This document shows, piece after piece, positions 34,310 to 47,272 of a DNA stretch of 64,000 nt (positions within the stretch are counted from its first letter, which is position 1; every line of letters begins with the position of its first letter). The position numbers and the translations under genes were made by a program. Origin of the DNA: Juglans regia. Taxonomy: Eukaryota; Streptophyta; Magnoliopsida; Fagales; Juglandaceae. Where the stretch lies: positions 24,322,558 through 24,386,557 of the forward strand of contig NC_049916.1 of the NCBI RefSeq assembly GCF_001411555.2, given 5' to 3'. Under the pieces are notes generated by a model. That model made no database searches, had not been told where the DNA came from, and saw only the letters and a list, made by a program, of their open reading frames with translations.

Positions 34310-37300
34310 ATATTATCTTATTCATGCAGATTCTGTGGGATTCAACTTCAAAGTGGTTTTTGCATCATATAAGCCTGTTGCCCTATTTGCAACAGTGATG
34401 TGCATCTCCTCAGCTGTGGAGAATATTTTGACTGTCTCACTTAAAGATATTTAAAAAAAAAAAACTATAAATAAGGAGGAAAACACAAATATATCATTAA
34501 ATCAACAAAAGAAATTAAAGCATTTATCATAAATGCGTGAAATAAAAGCATGTGGTCTGGTTGACTTTTTTTTCTCTCCAATATAGCATTTGTTATAAAT
34601 CCTGTTGAGTGAAGCAAAGGAAAATGAATGCATTTCCCATACTATTAAGGGGAAATTGATAAAACATAACGAGTCTGTTCATGCACAGAGAGTCGAGTAT
34701 GATTATATAAATTATAATCTCCTAGTGAAGGAACCCATCTTCTATATGGGGCTTATTTGATCATTAGAACAAAAGACGTATGAGGGTATTCCAGAAGGTA
34801 CTGTTTCATAATTTGTTGGGTTCAAGGATGCCTGCAAGGGATTTAGCCTTTTCTGTTTAACAGATGAGTCAAGAAGACCAATGTCTAGTTAACCTGTTGA
34901 GTGAAAGCTTTGTTAATATGCATCATGTTTCTCCATAAGGTTTGTCTGCAAGATGGGGCCTGGTGAGTGGAAAGGCTGGAAACTGCTCCTTAAAACTCTG
35001 TATGTTGCTAATATCTTCCTTTAAAGTGTGTATCATTTTTAATATTTCAGCTCTGTAATAATTATGTAATCTATGCTTATTGTCTTCTCTAAATATGCGC
35101 CTAAATTAACCCTGGTTAGTTAAATTTTCCTTTCAATTTCCCTTGATGAATTATGCAGTTCATATCAATTAAAGCTGAGGGCCCTCCTGAAGTACTTCCA
35201 TTAGTCCTTTTGATGTTCATAAACGGTGTATTAGGAATTGGGACCATTGCCAATAGCTTTCGGAAGGGCCTGCATTTGCTGTTCTTGTCAGTGCACTTTA
35301 TTTCCATTATCGCTCACATCTTGGTTTGTCACATACCAGGTTTGAGCCTATCCTCAACTCTCATAAATCCTCTTAAATTCCTTCTCCATTATTGCATAAC
35401 CTTATCTGATTCTAGGCTTCTTAGACTCAAGGTTCTAATGTAATGATTGGTATTTGCAGACTTGCCCGTCTAGCTATTTGTGTTATATGTCATGCACACC
35501 TGCTATTACCTTTTTTCTCTTGACCATTTCCCTCTAAGCCCACTCTGGGATCTCTTTCCCTCGTTTTCCATTCTAATGAATAGGGCTATTTTTGCCATCA
35601 TCACCGAGATCTATCATTGAAATCCAGACTCTTCGTTCCATACAACCCGCGGGGGGTGTGAATGGTGTTTTCTTATGTACACCCTCATGATATCATTGCA
35701 TAAATCTTATATTCTCAGATACTATCGACGCTCAGAAAATTTAGAGAGAGATAATACCATCTTGTCTAGTCATGTTTTAATATCATGATCTCATTAACCA
35801 TAACTGACCAAATTTGCAGCAAGAGTCATAAAGGACAGATTCTTTCAATGGTAATAGAGGACAAAATAACTCAGGAAAAAAGTTTTTACAGAATTGAAGG
35901 ATTCATAGAGAGGAACGCACGCAAATTACAACTTTTTTGTGAATTATTTAGGCGGACACAATCCTTTTCGCAACTCATTTGTTTGGGGCAAGAGTAACAT
36001 GGCCGTCATGTGTAAAACCCAAAGGTAGAGTCACCATCAACCTTAAAGAAAATCGTCTAGTCTATTGGCTCTGCAAGGAACTGCATGATTTAGGTGAGAA
36101 TGGTGGGCCTTTCTAGTCCCCCTCCTGTTTATTATCCTCTCTCTCCTCCGGACCAATCTCATTCACAGAACATGGGAGAGTTGCTTCCAAGGACAACAAC
36201 GTACACAAAATTATTTATTGTACTTTTCAGGTTCTCCAGTTCCAGTCTAATCCTCACTTACATATGATCACTTCTATAACTAGTGGACAATAAATTCACA
36301 ATTTGATGTAGTTTTATGTAATCTATTATATCTTTTTTATAATAAAATGAACTTTACAATCTAATAAATCATATCATGTCACATTAATTTGTGAAATTAT
36401 TTTTATGTAATCTATTTGTGATTAGAATATAGAAAATACTTGTGTCTTTCAGCTGATGAAGATTTTTTAGACTTGGTGTTAAGGTACCGATTAAGGACGT
36501 ATTTTCTAATGGGTTTGTAGGGCTTCTGTGCATGTCAGGAATGGTGTGTACCGTAAACGATTCTTGAGGGCTTGAGAAAAAACAAACAAACAAATAGGAA
36601 AAAGGGAAATTGGCATTGCTGTATCAGGGCACGAAATGTATATAACAAATAATCTCTTTCAGAGCCTTAGAACATGGAGGGGAGAACTTTGCTTAAAGGA
36701 GCCAATTAAGCTAGGAAGTAGAAAGGTTTTAGTGGTGCACATTTGGAGTAGATTTATGACTGATTACAACTCCTCTATAAAGAGTGGTGATGGTATCAAC
36801 TGGACCACATGAGAAGCAGCCCCTTGTTCTGGAGAAGCTTTTTTCTTCTAGTTCCAAACATTGCAATTATAGGAAATTAGATGTTTTGTTTGGGAATTTA
36901 ACAAACGTACCATTGTCTTTCTATGTTATAAATTCACCTTTGATTTCTCCATCTCCTGAAGTTGTGACAAAAAAAAAAAACCTGTTGAATCATGTGCCAC
37001 TAGAATAAGGTTCCTTGACGACTGGCAAGAAGTCATTCATAGTAGCAGTCTTTTTAATCTCTACACCCATTTGGTTGTGAGGATCCCATAAATGGGTATG
37101 AATCAAATAGCCATCTCTACTCCACGAAAGGCAGTGCAGTTATCCTGGGTCGGTCCAAAAGAGAAACAAGTTAGGATCCTGGAGAATATGTGAATAAGCA
37201 ACTTGAGTGTATGGAAGGAAAAAAATCAGACTTTTGGGCTTCGCTTTAACTTCCTCAGAAAGTGTAACGATTTGTGGGTTAAAGGGAGTTGAAAAGCTGC

Positions 37301-38713
37301 AAAGGTTGCAGTGACTTGCACATGGTTTTTTGCCAGACCTTTTTTAACTTTTTTTTCTATTCATTTTATTTTATTCTATTATTTTTTTAAATTTTTATAT
37401 AAAATATAATAAATAATTCAAAACTTTTTTAAATTTTAAAATAATAATAATATTAAAAAATAATATTTATTTAATTTTTAATTTTCATTTAAAAGTATCT
37501 CTGACCTACCTGAATGTAACCGAGTCCGCAGAATCACAAGCCAACAATTGGAAAAAGCCAAGCATCAATGGGACTGTACTGAAAGAGTACGAATTATTGT
37601 AAGCGATTTCAGGTAGAGAGAAAGAGAGAGAATTACTATAATCTAATTATATTAAGTAGAACATTAAAATATAGGGAAGATATACTTTCAGTTAAGAGTG
37701 GAGACCTTCGCCCGTCATCGAATTCAGTAGTCTTTCCCTCAACAAATCACATAAAATTACAAGCAATGCTACTAAGTTCGTTTTTATTTTATAATTTTTA
37801 TTCACAGTGACTAACGCAGTTGTATAGTTTAAGTAGCTCCATATATCAACTGCTTGAACATCAATTACAAATGAAGAAATTCAAGATGAACAATAGCATT
37901 TCTCTAAAATTAAAATTAATGGATCATTTCACCTACAGATATTAGATTATTTCTCCAAAACTTTCCATCATACATTTCAATTTATTCGAAAAATAAAAAA
38001 GATATTAGATAGAACAAAGTGAACCAAACAAAACTCTATTGGAGCGCAAACTGCAAACATATATACTAGGCTACGTTTAGGTAATGAGTTGATCTCAAAT
38101 AATCTATTAATAGTAATAAAAATTAGTGAAAAGTAAATGAAAAATAATGATAAAATATTAAATAATAGTAACGTGACTATCCAAACACAACCTACAACTT
38201 TTTTACAACTACTTTACTACTCATTTTGAAATTAATCAATACAATCATGTTAATTCATTAAAAAAAATTCTCAAATTTATAAAACTAACCTCAATTTCAA
38301 ATGAAATTATAAAATAGATGTAGAGGAATTGTACGGAAATCATTTTCCAATATCAATTTGTGGAAAAGAACCTCGAGAATTATAAATGAAAACAACTACT
38401 TGGGGTCCATGTTGTCAGCAGGAGAACCAACACATGAAAGAGTAAAACCAATGGGCTTGGCTCCCACCCTGTCCTTGCAACCTATACTACACATACCCCC
38501 AAAACACCCGTGGTCTGTCCTTTCCTCCCACACTCCACATGATCTCTCTCCCTCTCTCCCTCTCTCTCTCTGTCTCTCTCTCTCAACCTTCATCATAAAT
38601 ACCCCCCCACCCCTCCCATAACCACCACCTCCACTTCACCAATCTCTTATCTCTTTACCTTAGCTTCCATCTCTCTCTTGTCCGAGACAACCATTTGTCT
38701 CAAAACTTTCGAA
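34310..38713. other. Spacer between TAF14b and the SAUR50-like gene
   Basis: No gene recognised in 4.4 kb. Overlapping ORFs on both strands at 35116-35443 are unusually smooth but match no family I know. MITE-like AT-rich blocks lie at about 36277-36430, 37345-37510 and 38070-38200, the last bounded by CTACGTTTAGGTAA and GACTATCCAAACACAACC. The promoter and CT-rich leader of the SAUR50-like gene fill about 38500-38713. Confidence 0.5.
38541..38600 (+). promoter_or_regulatory. CT-rich leader and TATA-like box of the SAUR50-like gene
   Basis: A pyrimidine tract of CTCTCTCC/TCTCTC units, including TGTCTC, runs from about 38541 to 38583. It is followed by ATAAATAC at about 38594-38601, about 115 bases before the ATG. 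TGTCTC inside a CT tract may be chance rather than an auxin response element. Confidence 0.4.
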
Positions 38714-39028
38714 ATGGCCATTAGAATATCAAACAAACTTCCTCAAACCGCAGTTATCAAGCAAATCCTCAAAAGATGTTCGAGCTTGGGAAAGAAGCAT
38801 GGCTACGACGAGGATAGCTTTCCCCTAGACGTCCCAAAGGGCCATTTTGCTGTCTATGTTGGTGAAAATAGAAGCAGGTATATTGTCCCAATCTCATTCT
38901 TGAGTCACCCTGAGTTCCAGTGCCTCCTCCACCAAGCTGAAGAAGAATTCGGCTTCGATCAAGATATGGGTCTTACCATTCCCTGCGAAGAAGTCGTTTT
39001 CCGCTCTCTAACTTCCATGCTTAGATGA
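38714..39028 (+). CDS. SAUR50: SAUR50-like small auxin-up protein
   Basis: Single-exon gene of 104 residues starting [20 protein letters not shown], the hallmark start of the SAUR50 clade, distinct from the array SAURs. The core has [54 protein letters not shown] and ends SLTSMLR. In Arabidopsis, SAUR50 inhibits PP2C.D phosphatases and promotes cotyledon opening in light. The reading frame extends upstream without an ATG, so 38714 is the start. From memory, the Arabidopsis gene (At4g34760) sits in the same neighbourhood, which supports orthology. Confidence 0.93.
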   Translation: MAIRISNKLPQTAVIKQILKRCSSLGKKHGYDEDSFPLDVPKGHFAVYVGENRSRYIVPISFLSHPEFQCLLHQAEEEFGFDQDMGLTIPCEEVVFRSLTSMLR

Positions 39029-39314
39029 AAGAAGATCAACTAGTACTTGATGGGTTTTCTTGGAGAAGATGGCTAAGATGAAGCAGGAAAACTTTCTTCT
39101 TCTCTTTTTTTTTACATCTCTCTCCATTTCTCGTTCATGTTCTTTCTTTTTTTGGCCTTCATTTTTTGTTAGGAAGCCATTTGGTTTTCTATGTTCGATG
39201 ACTCTAACGTATGAAGATGTATAAAGGTTGAGATTTTCCTCACAGAGGTGGGTGTTACGCCCTGTGAGATGAGTTTAATGGAAGCAAGGGTGATAATTTG
39301 CCTGTTTAACGTTT

Positions 39315-39318
<4 letters not shown>

Positions 39319-39349
<31 letters not shown>
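39319..39349. repeat. (TC)n microsatellite
   Basis: About 15 TC units in the 3' flank of the SAUR50-like gene. Confidence 0.9.
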
Positions 39350-39350
<1 letters not shown>

Positions 39351-42231
39351 ATATGTCCTGAGTGCCTTGTAACTTTAACAAAAACGAGATCTTGAGTCAA
39401 ATCAAAGACTTTCGGTGGTTTTTTTCTGTGGATATAGTGTTTTCCTTATAATAAAAGGTGGATTTGGAAGGAAAGCACTCCAACACTAAACAGAATAGCT
39501 TGTCAAAGAATGAGGCGTACTTTTTATTATTAGATTGAGGTTTTTTCTTCTTTTTTGGCTAGATTAGGTTTTGATTTCGGAGTGCCCCAATATGAAAAGT
39601 TGGTCGCTTTTGAAAAGCAAAAATACAAAAAGAAACAAATGGACATCAAACAGTGTGAAGAATCATTACACATGATATAGCCACCGTATATGCATTACAT
39701 GGGATGAACGTGACTGACAGTACTAGAGATGATGGCACAAGAACTAATGAACCGATCGAGTGATCGTGAAGGAGAAAGATCATAGGTACTATTTCCAAAG
39801 GTACTTGCCCAGTGTTGATAGCCATGATAGGCCTATTGAGATGGATTTTCTTGGAATCTAGGGCTATGTCAAGAAGGTGATCCTCAATGTTCAGAGTGAG
39901 TTCATGAAGATCAGGTTGAAGCATTATCTTGAGCATGGTTGATATTTTTATAAAATTGAATCTTTGAAACTTAGTCTTTCCTTTGTCTTTGGATGTATTA
40001 TGCATGCAAGTGGAATTATTGGAGGTTTAAGCATTTGTTTGTACTTGAAGATTGCTTTCGAGATAGATGCGTGGTTTAGTACTGATCAGGTTCACTTGGG
40101 ATGGTCTGAATGCCTGGAATATCTGCATTTAGAGAGACTGATCAGCCCTCAATTTTAATTTAAAAGTGCTATAGTCAGTCACTAAGAGATCTTATTAAAG
40201 TAAATTTATAAATTAATATAATTTTATATGATATATTATATCTATTTTATAATAAAAATAATTCTACAATATAACATACTATATCCATGATCTAAATTTA
40301 TGAATTTACTTTTATTAAATTTTTGTGTGATTAAAGCATTTCTTAATCTAAATTCTAACCCTAAATCTATCATCGAAGTTTGAGTCAATTTCTATCAATG
40401 AAATATTGGTCGTGTCTCATGTGATACTTTATTAGCATCCAGAGTGAGCATGACCCAGATGATGACCCAAAGACTTTTTTCTCCCTCTCTCTCTCTCTCT
40501 CTCTCTCAACGCGTTTGAGTGGTATTATTGTACTTGATTACTATTCCTTGACTATATATTAATATTCACGTTTACAGGATTTACAAGCATGCCGAGAAAG
40601 ATTATATACTATTTACTATAAGAAAAATTATAAACACACGACACTTTATATAATATTTTATATAATCATATTTTAAAATGAGGGGTTACTTTTATAAAAT
40701 ATCTTATAAGACTGACATCATTTTATAAAAATATTTTTATTTTATAATATATATTGTGAAAAGTATTGAGTATTTATCACTACTGCGACCCATTGGCCAT
40801 TTGGGGACAGAATTCACATGTACAAACAGGGTGATCATTGACTAAGAACTGATACATATCTCTCACATCAATTTGAGAGAAAAAAGTGCTGAATTCAGGC
40901 GTACAAGTTCACAGTTGGCTGCAATATGTTTTCTGCAAGCATTTTGTCCCAAATGTCCCACCCCCCACGTTCTTTGTAGTTTCTTGGAAGGAGCCTTGCC
41001 TGCTCCAGTTTCACCCTCCATTAATTGATCTTCTCCGTTGAAAATAATTCTGTATTAATCGATTAACTGTTAAGTACACAAGTCTTTCATTGACCAACCT
41101 TGCATAAAACCCTTCGGTTTTTAGAAAGAGAAGCTACTCCTCTCTAAAAATTCAATCTTTCTCGAGTGTTTCCACCAGATAGGAGGGTGCTCTCCATTCC
41201 TTTTCTAGTACTATTTTGTGTATATATTTTCATGACAGTGTTTTCTTTCTCTCATTTCCACCGGTTCGGTTTTTATCAAATCTACCACATCCCGACGGCC
41301 GCCTCTCAACGCGCGTCCCACCACACAACTCTCCAGCCGCCAATCTACCAGAATGAAGCGAAACTACAGTGAAATTCTCAGTGTGTGACCCTCATGCATG
41401 GCTTTTTCCGCACATGGCCTTCACGCACTTCCGCACCCTAATGTGTGAGTATCATCCATCCCCCAGAAAAATAAAAATAAATACACACAAATTGAAAGGT
41501 ATTGAGTGTAATCATTTTAACACTTTACATATATGTGGACTGTGGTTTTAGTAAAATAAATTATTGTCACATTGGGCTCAAAAACAAAAGTACATGATCG
41601 AATATCGACCCTGCATATATAATTGGGTACTTTTTTTATTAAAAAAATCCATTAATTATGAACATTTTAAAACATTGAAAAACTAAGGATTTTGATCAGA
41701 TGTGTTCTCAGATATTATATGGCTCGAACCACGTGATTATATATATTAGCAAATTTTATCTTTTCAGTCTAAACAGGTTTAATTTTTATTAATCTCAAAT
41801 ATATAGGCATCCATGCACAGCTACGAACATATATGTTGTCTTGTCTTGCAGACTTTGGACTATCACGTGGAATTATGATATAAATTTGTCCTGCTTTATT
41901 AATATAATTCAGGAACGTCCCAGACTCCCAAATACTGATTTTATAGATCAAGCTGGCCAAACAGGCAGAGATATAGGTACAATGTGACTATGTCTAATTC
42001 TCCCTTTTTATGTAATATATATATGATATGATAGAACAAGCACACCTAATTCCTTAAATATTTGTTAATTGATTGGTTTTTCTATAATTTTCCATGGATT
42101 TGTAAGCCAATGGTCAAGACAAAAATAAAGCAACAATAATGGCACAAATATTCCAACCAAAATTAAAATGGCACATGCATGCATATGTAGATCAAGATTT
42201 GAACAACCATTAACCTACACCATGCTTATCA

Positions 42232-42911
42232 ATAGGGGTGTAACCACTAACTAGTCCACCTCGGTCTGGTTTTGTACATTTTTTTATAATCGAACTGATA
42301 TACACCAATTTTAAAAATTTAAGAATCAATATTGGATCAATTTACTAGCGAAACTGGAATTTTCGGATTTTTTGGTTTCGGTCCGATTTTTTCAATTTTA
42401 CAGATTATCTATATTAGTCTATTTATATTATAGTATAAATACATATTATATATATTTATATATCAAAAGTAAGTTTATATTAATAACCTAATATTAATGT
42501 TTATGAAAATTGAAATTTTATGTTATATTAATTTTATATTATAAGATTAAATTTTATATGTTATATCAAATATTATATTAAAAATTATAAGATTAATTTT
42601 ATGTTATATGACATGTTATATTAATTTTATGTTATATGAATAATATACTTGAATAATAAGATTAAAATTTAATATTATATTAATTAAAAATTTAGCATAT
42701 AATATATATAATATAATACAAAAAATTATAAATATATATATATATTGGTCCAGTTTGGTTGAAATTGACTTTCAAAATATGAAAACTGACACCGCACCAG
42801 TTTAGCACCAATTTCGATTCTTAAAAATTGGTATCGCACAGGACCGCTTACAAACTAGAAAGTTCAGTCAAATTCAACCGATTTTTCGATTTCTTTTTTT
42901 TACACCCCTAT
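42232..42911. mobile_element. DNA transposon remnant with ATAGGGGTGTAA terminal inverted repeats
   Basis: The element starts ATAGGGGTGTAA and ends TTACACCCCTAT, a perfect 12-base inverted repeat. It is flanked by TTATCA on both sides (42226-42231 and 42912-42917). The 680-base interior is AT-rich and its ends contain CGGTCTGGTTTTG and GGTCCAGTTTGG type sequence. No transposase ORF, so it is non-autonomous. The 6-base duplication does not settle the superfamily. Confidence 0.75.
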
Positions 42912-43597
42912 TTATCAGCAACTTCACACTAGCATAGATAGATTAACTACTTATAATCACTTCATGAGTTTCCCCACTTGAATTTCGACATTATGTTTTT
43001 CAAAAATATACATACATACATAAACATATATGTGTATATATATGTGTATATTTGTGTGTATATATGTGTGTATATATATATGTATGTGTATGCGCGCTAG
43101 CTAGCTACGATCTTGCAGCATGAATTGCTTATAGAATATTATTATTAATAGCTGATCATGCTCTATTCTGATCAGAGCCAATTAATTACAATGTAATTTG
43201 GGATAAGATCAAATTCGATCCAAACATATACGTACGGAAGAAAAAATAGCATTGTTATTACGGATATTGCATGGATAAGATACAATCATATATAGTACGT
43301 ACATATTAATCTTTAATTTGTACTCTGTCATTCATGACGTTTTGTTTTATTTATTTTATTTTATCTTTTTTCCAAGTTGTATATATTTTATAAAAGTGTT
43401 TCGTTGAGTTGGTTGAAGGACAAGGCCGAAAGGAAGTTGTACGTGAGGTCGATCGAGTAGGAGACTTGGGGAAGACATGCTGGGGCCTGGGCTACCTCCA
43501 TACAATTTGTGAAAGCTGGATGCCATGAGCGTGCACGATCCTTTTCAACTTTTTGCATGCGTTTCCTTTTTCCCATATCCAAATCATAATCTTAAGC

Positions 43598-43600
<3 letters not shown>

Positions 43601-43639
<39 letters not shown>
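43601..43639. repeat. (TA)n microsatellite
   Basis: About 19 TA units directly beside a family B MITE; such elements often sit in TA-rich sites. Confidence 0.9.
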
Positions 43640-43643
<4 letters not shown>

Positions 43644-43646
43644 AAT

Positions 43647-43805
43647 TATATACATCATACTCTCATCTCACTTTCATTTTATTAAATAAGGTATGATATA
43701 TTTATTACCACATGCTGATTTCTTTATCATTTAATAGTGATAAATATGTCACATACTATTTAATATGATCAAAATAAGATGAGAGTGTGATATATAGTAT
43801 TACTC
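43647..43805. mobile_element. MITE, family B copy 1
   Basis: The left arm (ATCATACTCTCATCTCACTT...) pairs with the right arm (...AAAATAAGATGAGAGTGTGAT). Both halves carry a TATTTATTAC / GTGATAAATA pair. Two further copies of this family lie within 2.5 kb. Confidence 0.65.
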
Positions 43806-45533
43806 ATATGATGCTCAGCAATTTTCTCCGATCCGATTCTCAGCGAGTAGGATGATACTATAGTCAGACTACCCTTTTTTGCTAATTATACATTATCACA
43901 TGAAGTTCGATCTCTCTTTGACTCGTGACTACTTGAATGTCGACATGATTTTGATGCGCAAGATTTTTTTGTTTCCATTGGGAGACGATCGAGGAGCTCA
44001 TGATGTATAAAGAAAGATTGGGAGAGGCCGACGATATAATAGCATTGGGAAAGCTGGCACCTTGAATGTGGGAATCAGAGATGGCATGGAGGGCCCAATC
44101 AGAGCAGCCTGGTCTTGAGCCCAATCTACGTTTGTCTAGTCCAAGTCCGGCAGGCTGAGTATAAATTAGTAAGAGTAATTATTAGATAATTTCTAATTAT
44201 AAAACTAATAATAATATCACGTTTTCTGATATGATAACATAAAAATATTAAGTTATTTTATAAAAAATATGAAAATTTTATTTTTTAATAATAGGTCTCA
44301 TTTTTAAAAAGAAAATTATTCTCATTAGTTATTATTCACTATCTTACACCTCACATTGATAATTTTTTTCATAGAATGTGAGGGTGTGGGGTACTGAATA
44401 GTGATTAATGCATAACTTTTCTCTTTTTTAAAAAAAAAAAAAGTATATCATTTGATTATATCTAGTATTATTCTTAAATAATTCGTGATGACTAAGCTTA
44501 GAGTAATTTAATTACCTGGCCTAGCTAGTAGCTACTTACTTTATATAATTGCCAAAATGACATGTAGCTTTGGAGATGTGTGTGGAACTCGGAGCTCCTC
44601 AAAAAGCTTGATCTCCAAAAGAGTGTAGTAGGAGGAAGATGCTCACGTCTAAATCATTCTTTTCCAAGCTTATCTCCCAATTAATTAATAATGCAATCAA
44701 CTTTAACAACTATTTGTATTTATTTTCTAGTTGGTCTTTTGTTCCATCGAGTTTGAAATTAAATTCGACCGTTGATTTTTTATTCTCTATCATCATAACG
44801 ATCGAATATATATTATGCTAGCTTGGTCGACGTAGGCTGTTGCATATCATCATCTTCTTTTCTATCATGTCTGTCATAAGTAAATTTCACCAGAAGAATT
44901 GTTTTACCCACAAAAAATTTTTATAAAAATAAATATACAAATTGATATGATTTAATGCAATACATACTACGAATCCAAGTCAGTTTGTATATTTGAAAAG
45001 GCATCAAAAGAAATAAAGGATGACCACCTTCACTTTTTCAAGTCTTTCTTCTTCTATATTTGTAGGAGATACACCGTTAAAAAGAATAATTTTATATATA
45101 ATTATGAAGTGGATAATATCGCATAATCGCTTTGAAAAAAATAAAGTTTATTATTAATAAATTAATTTTTCTTTTCGTGTGGATCAAATGTTTTATTTAC
45201 TTTTTTTAAAATAATTACGTTTACACGATTTAGAATTGTAAATATCTTTTCTATGTTAAAAAAGAGTAGAAAACGAATTATCATGATGTCTTTATGAGAT
45301 TGAGTATGCGTGAATGTCGTTTCTGGGATCCACCAATATTGCAGCAACTTTACATTCAGTTTACGCACAAATTAAGGCGAAATTGTATAGCCGTGTCCAA
45401 CAAATCATCACCATAATACAAAGTCTTGCTGGTTAGTGTCATCCATCTCATTCATTTGACAACTAATGCAACTTTAGATGGGCTGTACTCAATTAACAAC
45501 CAAAAAGAATTTTTTTTTTCTCGAATCATGTTA

Positions 45534-45700
45534 TATAATATACTTTCATCTTACTTTCATCTCATTATATAAGATGTGATATATTTATTACCATTAAATA
45601 GTAAAAAAATTATCTAATAAAAGATCATCAAATAATAATAAATATGTCACATCTTATATAATAAAATAAAAATAAACTAATAGTATATTGTATATAATTT
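45534..45700. mobile_element. MITE, family B copy 2
   Basis: Contains AATATACTTTCATCTTACTT on the left and AGTATATTGTATATAA on the right, with GATGTGATATATTTATTACC and AATAAATATGTCACATCTTA as the inner inverted pair. Same layout as the copy at 43647. Confidence 0.6.
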
Positions 45701-45884
45701 TTCTTTTTTTATTGAATATGATAGGGTTATGTTGAGACCAAACTTCAAATCTAAAGATCGAGTGGGCTCAAATCTTGACTTTTGAATGGATTTTGCATCT
45801 TTAAAGTTAGCGTGCCAAGTTTTGTGGTAAACAATAGGACAACAAGAAGAAAAAAATATATATATTCTTTCTCCTAGGGTGATG

Positions 45885-46042
45885 AAACTTTATATATTAT
45901 ACTTTCATTTCATCATCATCCTACTGTGACAAAATTATGTTGTCCATTAATTTTTAAAATTTTTCAAACAAAAAATTAAAAAAATGATTTAAAAGTGTGA
46001 CATTTTATATAATAGAATGAAAATGAGATATATATTACTATA
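45885..46042. mobile_element. MITE, family B copy 3
   Basis: Starts near TATATATTATACTTTCATTT and ends near AATGAAAATGAGATATATA, with a shared TGTGACATTTTATATAAT. More diverged than the other two copies. Confidence 0.5.
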
Positions 46043-46049
46043 TATAAAA

Positions 46050-46760
46050 ACGGAGTCATATAATTATGATGTGGCATTCTACTTATAAAAGTAGGTATTC
46101 TACCTATTAAATTTGAAATGTTATGTTTATGAAATGTTAAACCTTTTAAAAGTAATAGATATATAAAAACGAAATCATATAATTCTGATGTGACATTTTA
46201 CTTATAAAATTAGGCATTCTACCCATTAAATTTGAAATGTCATGTTTATAAAGCGATAAATCTTTTAAAAATAATGTTTCATTTTGAACCATTATAACTT
46301 TTAAATTTCTATTATTTTCTTAGATGTAAAGATATAAACCGATTCAAGACTTTACCTAAAAATATTAATTCAATATTTATATTATTTTATATTTTAAACG
46401 GAGTCATATGATTTCGATGTGACATTCTATTCATAAAAATAGACACTCTACCTATTAAACTTGAAGTGTTATGTTTATGGAACAGTAATCTTTTTAAAAA
46501 TAATGTTTCATTATGAACTGTTATAACTTTTAAGTTTAATTTCTTTTCTAACATATAAAGATATAAATCAATTCTAAGTCTCCACCCAAATACATTATTT
46601 CAACTTTTATATTATTTCGTCAAATAAATCGATTTATAAACCGTTTCAAATTTTTCCATTATAAAATCATGTCTCTCTAAATATCTCTCCCTCATACGTA
46701 ACATACATAACAATCCACGCATTGTAAGGTTATAGTCTCGTTAATATAATATATAGCATC
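46050..46760. repeat. Three tandem copies of a ~115-235-base unit, Helitron-like
   Basis: Each unit begins near AAACGGAGTCATATAATT (or AAACGAAATCATATAATT) and continues GATGTGACATTCTA...ACCTATTAAA.TTGAA.TGTTATGTTTAT. Starts lie near 46050, 46168 and 46398; the first unit is shorter. The block ends with CCACGCATTGTAAGGTTATA, which resembles a worn Helitron 3' end. That assignment is inference. Confidence 0.5.
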
Positions 46761-47272
46761 GCTCTAAAATACCAACCAAACATCAAAAAATCAATAATTT
46801 CCAAACGAAAAAAAAAATCATTTAAACACATATTTCCAGTTTTTTCTCAGTTTACCTTTCGGAAAAGGCTCCGGTTAATCATGTTATTCACGGGTAGATT
46901 TTTTTCCAAGCATTGGTAATAATTATATAAAAATAATATAAATATTATGCATGTGTAATTGTATACTACACAAAATAGGCAATAAAAAAAAAAACAAAAA
47001 ACAAAACAAATTTTGTTACATCTCTGCAATTAATCCTACAATCGATCATCCGAGTCTTCACAAGAGACATATAATCACATAATAGCAACCTTCCTGATTA
47101 CTTTCCACCGATTCAATTTGAGCTGACTCGATTTAAAAAAAAAAAAAAATTTGAGCTGACTCGGTATTATGTCTAAGCTCTGATTTATATACCCCCATCC
47201 ATTAAAAAAAAAAAAAACTAAATAATTTATACTATTAATAATAAATTCAAAAATCAGTTGGTCATTTTTATT

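Larger units (their letters stand above)
39029..47272. other. Repeat-rich 8 kb between the SAUR50- and SAUR49-like genes
   Basis: No gene recognised. Microsatellites: (CT)n 39319-39349 and about 40483-40507, mixed (AT/GT)n about 43019-43092, (TA)n about 43601-43639. Transposable elements: the TAGGGGT-ended element 42232-42911, three copies of a small MITE family (about 43647-43805, 45534-45700, 45885-46042), a hairpin at about 44324-44413, and a tandem repeat block at about 46050-46760. ORFs such as 39646-40005 (minus), 41166-41372 (plus) and 43882-44124 (minus) match no family. Confidence 0.55.

Noticed and set aside
38541..38583. TGTCTC in the CT tract as an auxin response element of the SAUR50-like gene
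   Set aside because: The hexamer arises easily within a TCTC repeat, so it is weak evidence for ARF binding.
39646..40005. Minus-strand ORF of 119 codons
   Set aside because: No known family; not supported by splice signals or a neighbour. Could be an old retroelement trace, but nothing shows it.
43388..43582. Possible microRNA precursor or small gene in the minus-strand ORF
   Set aside because: No match to conserved plant miRNA sequences I know and no convincing fold-back around it.
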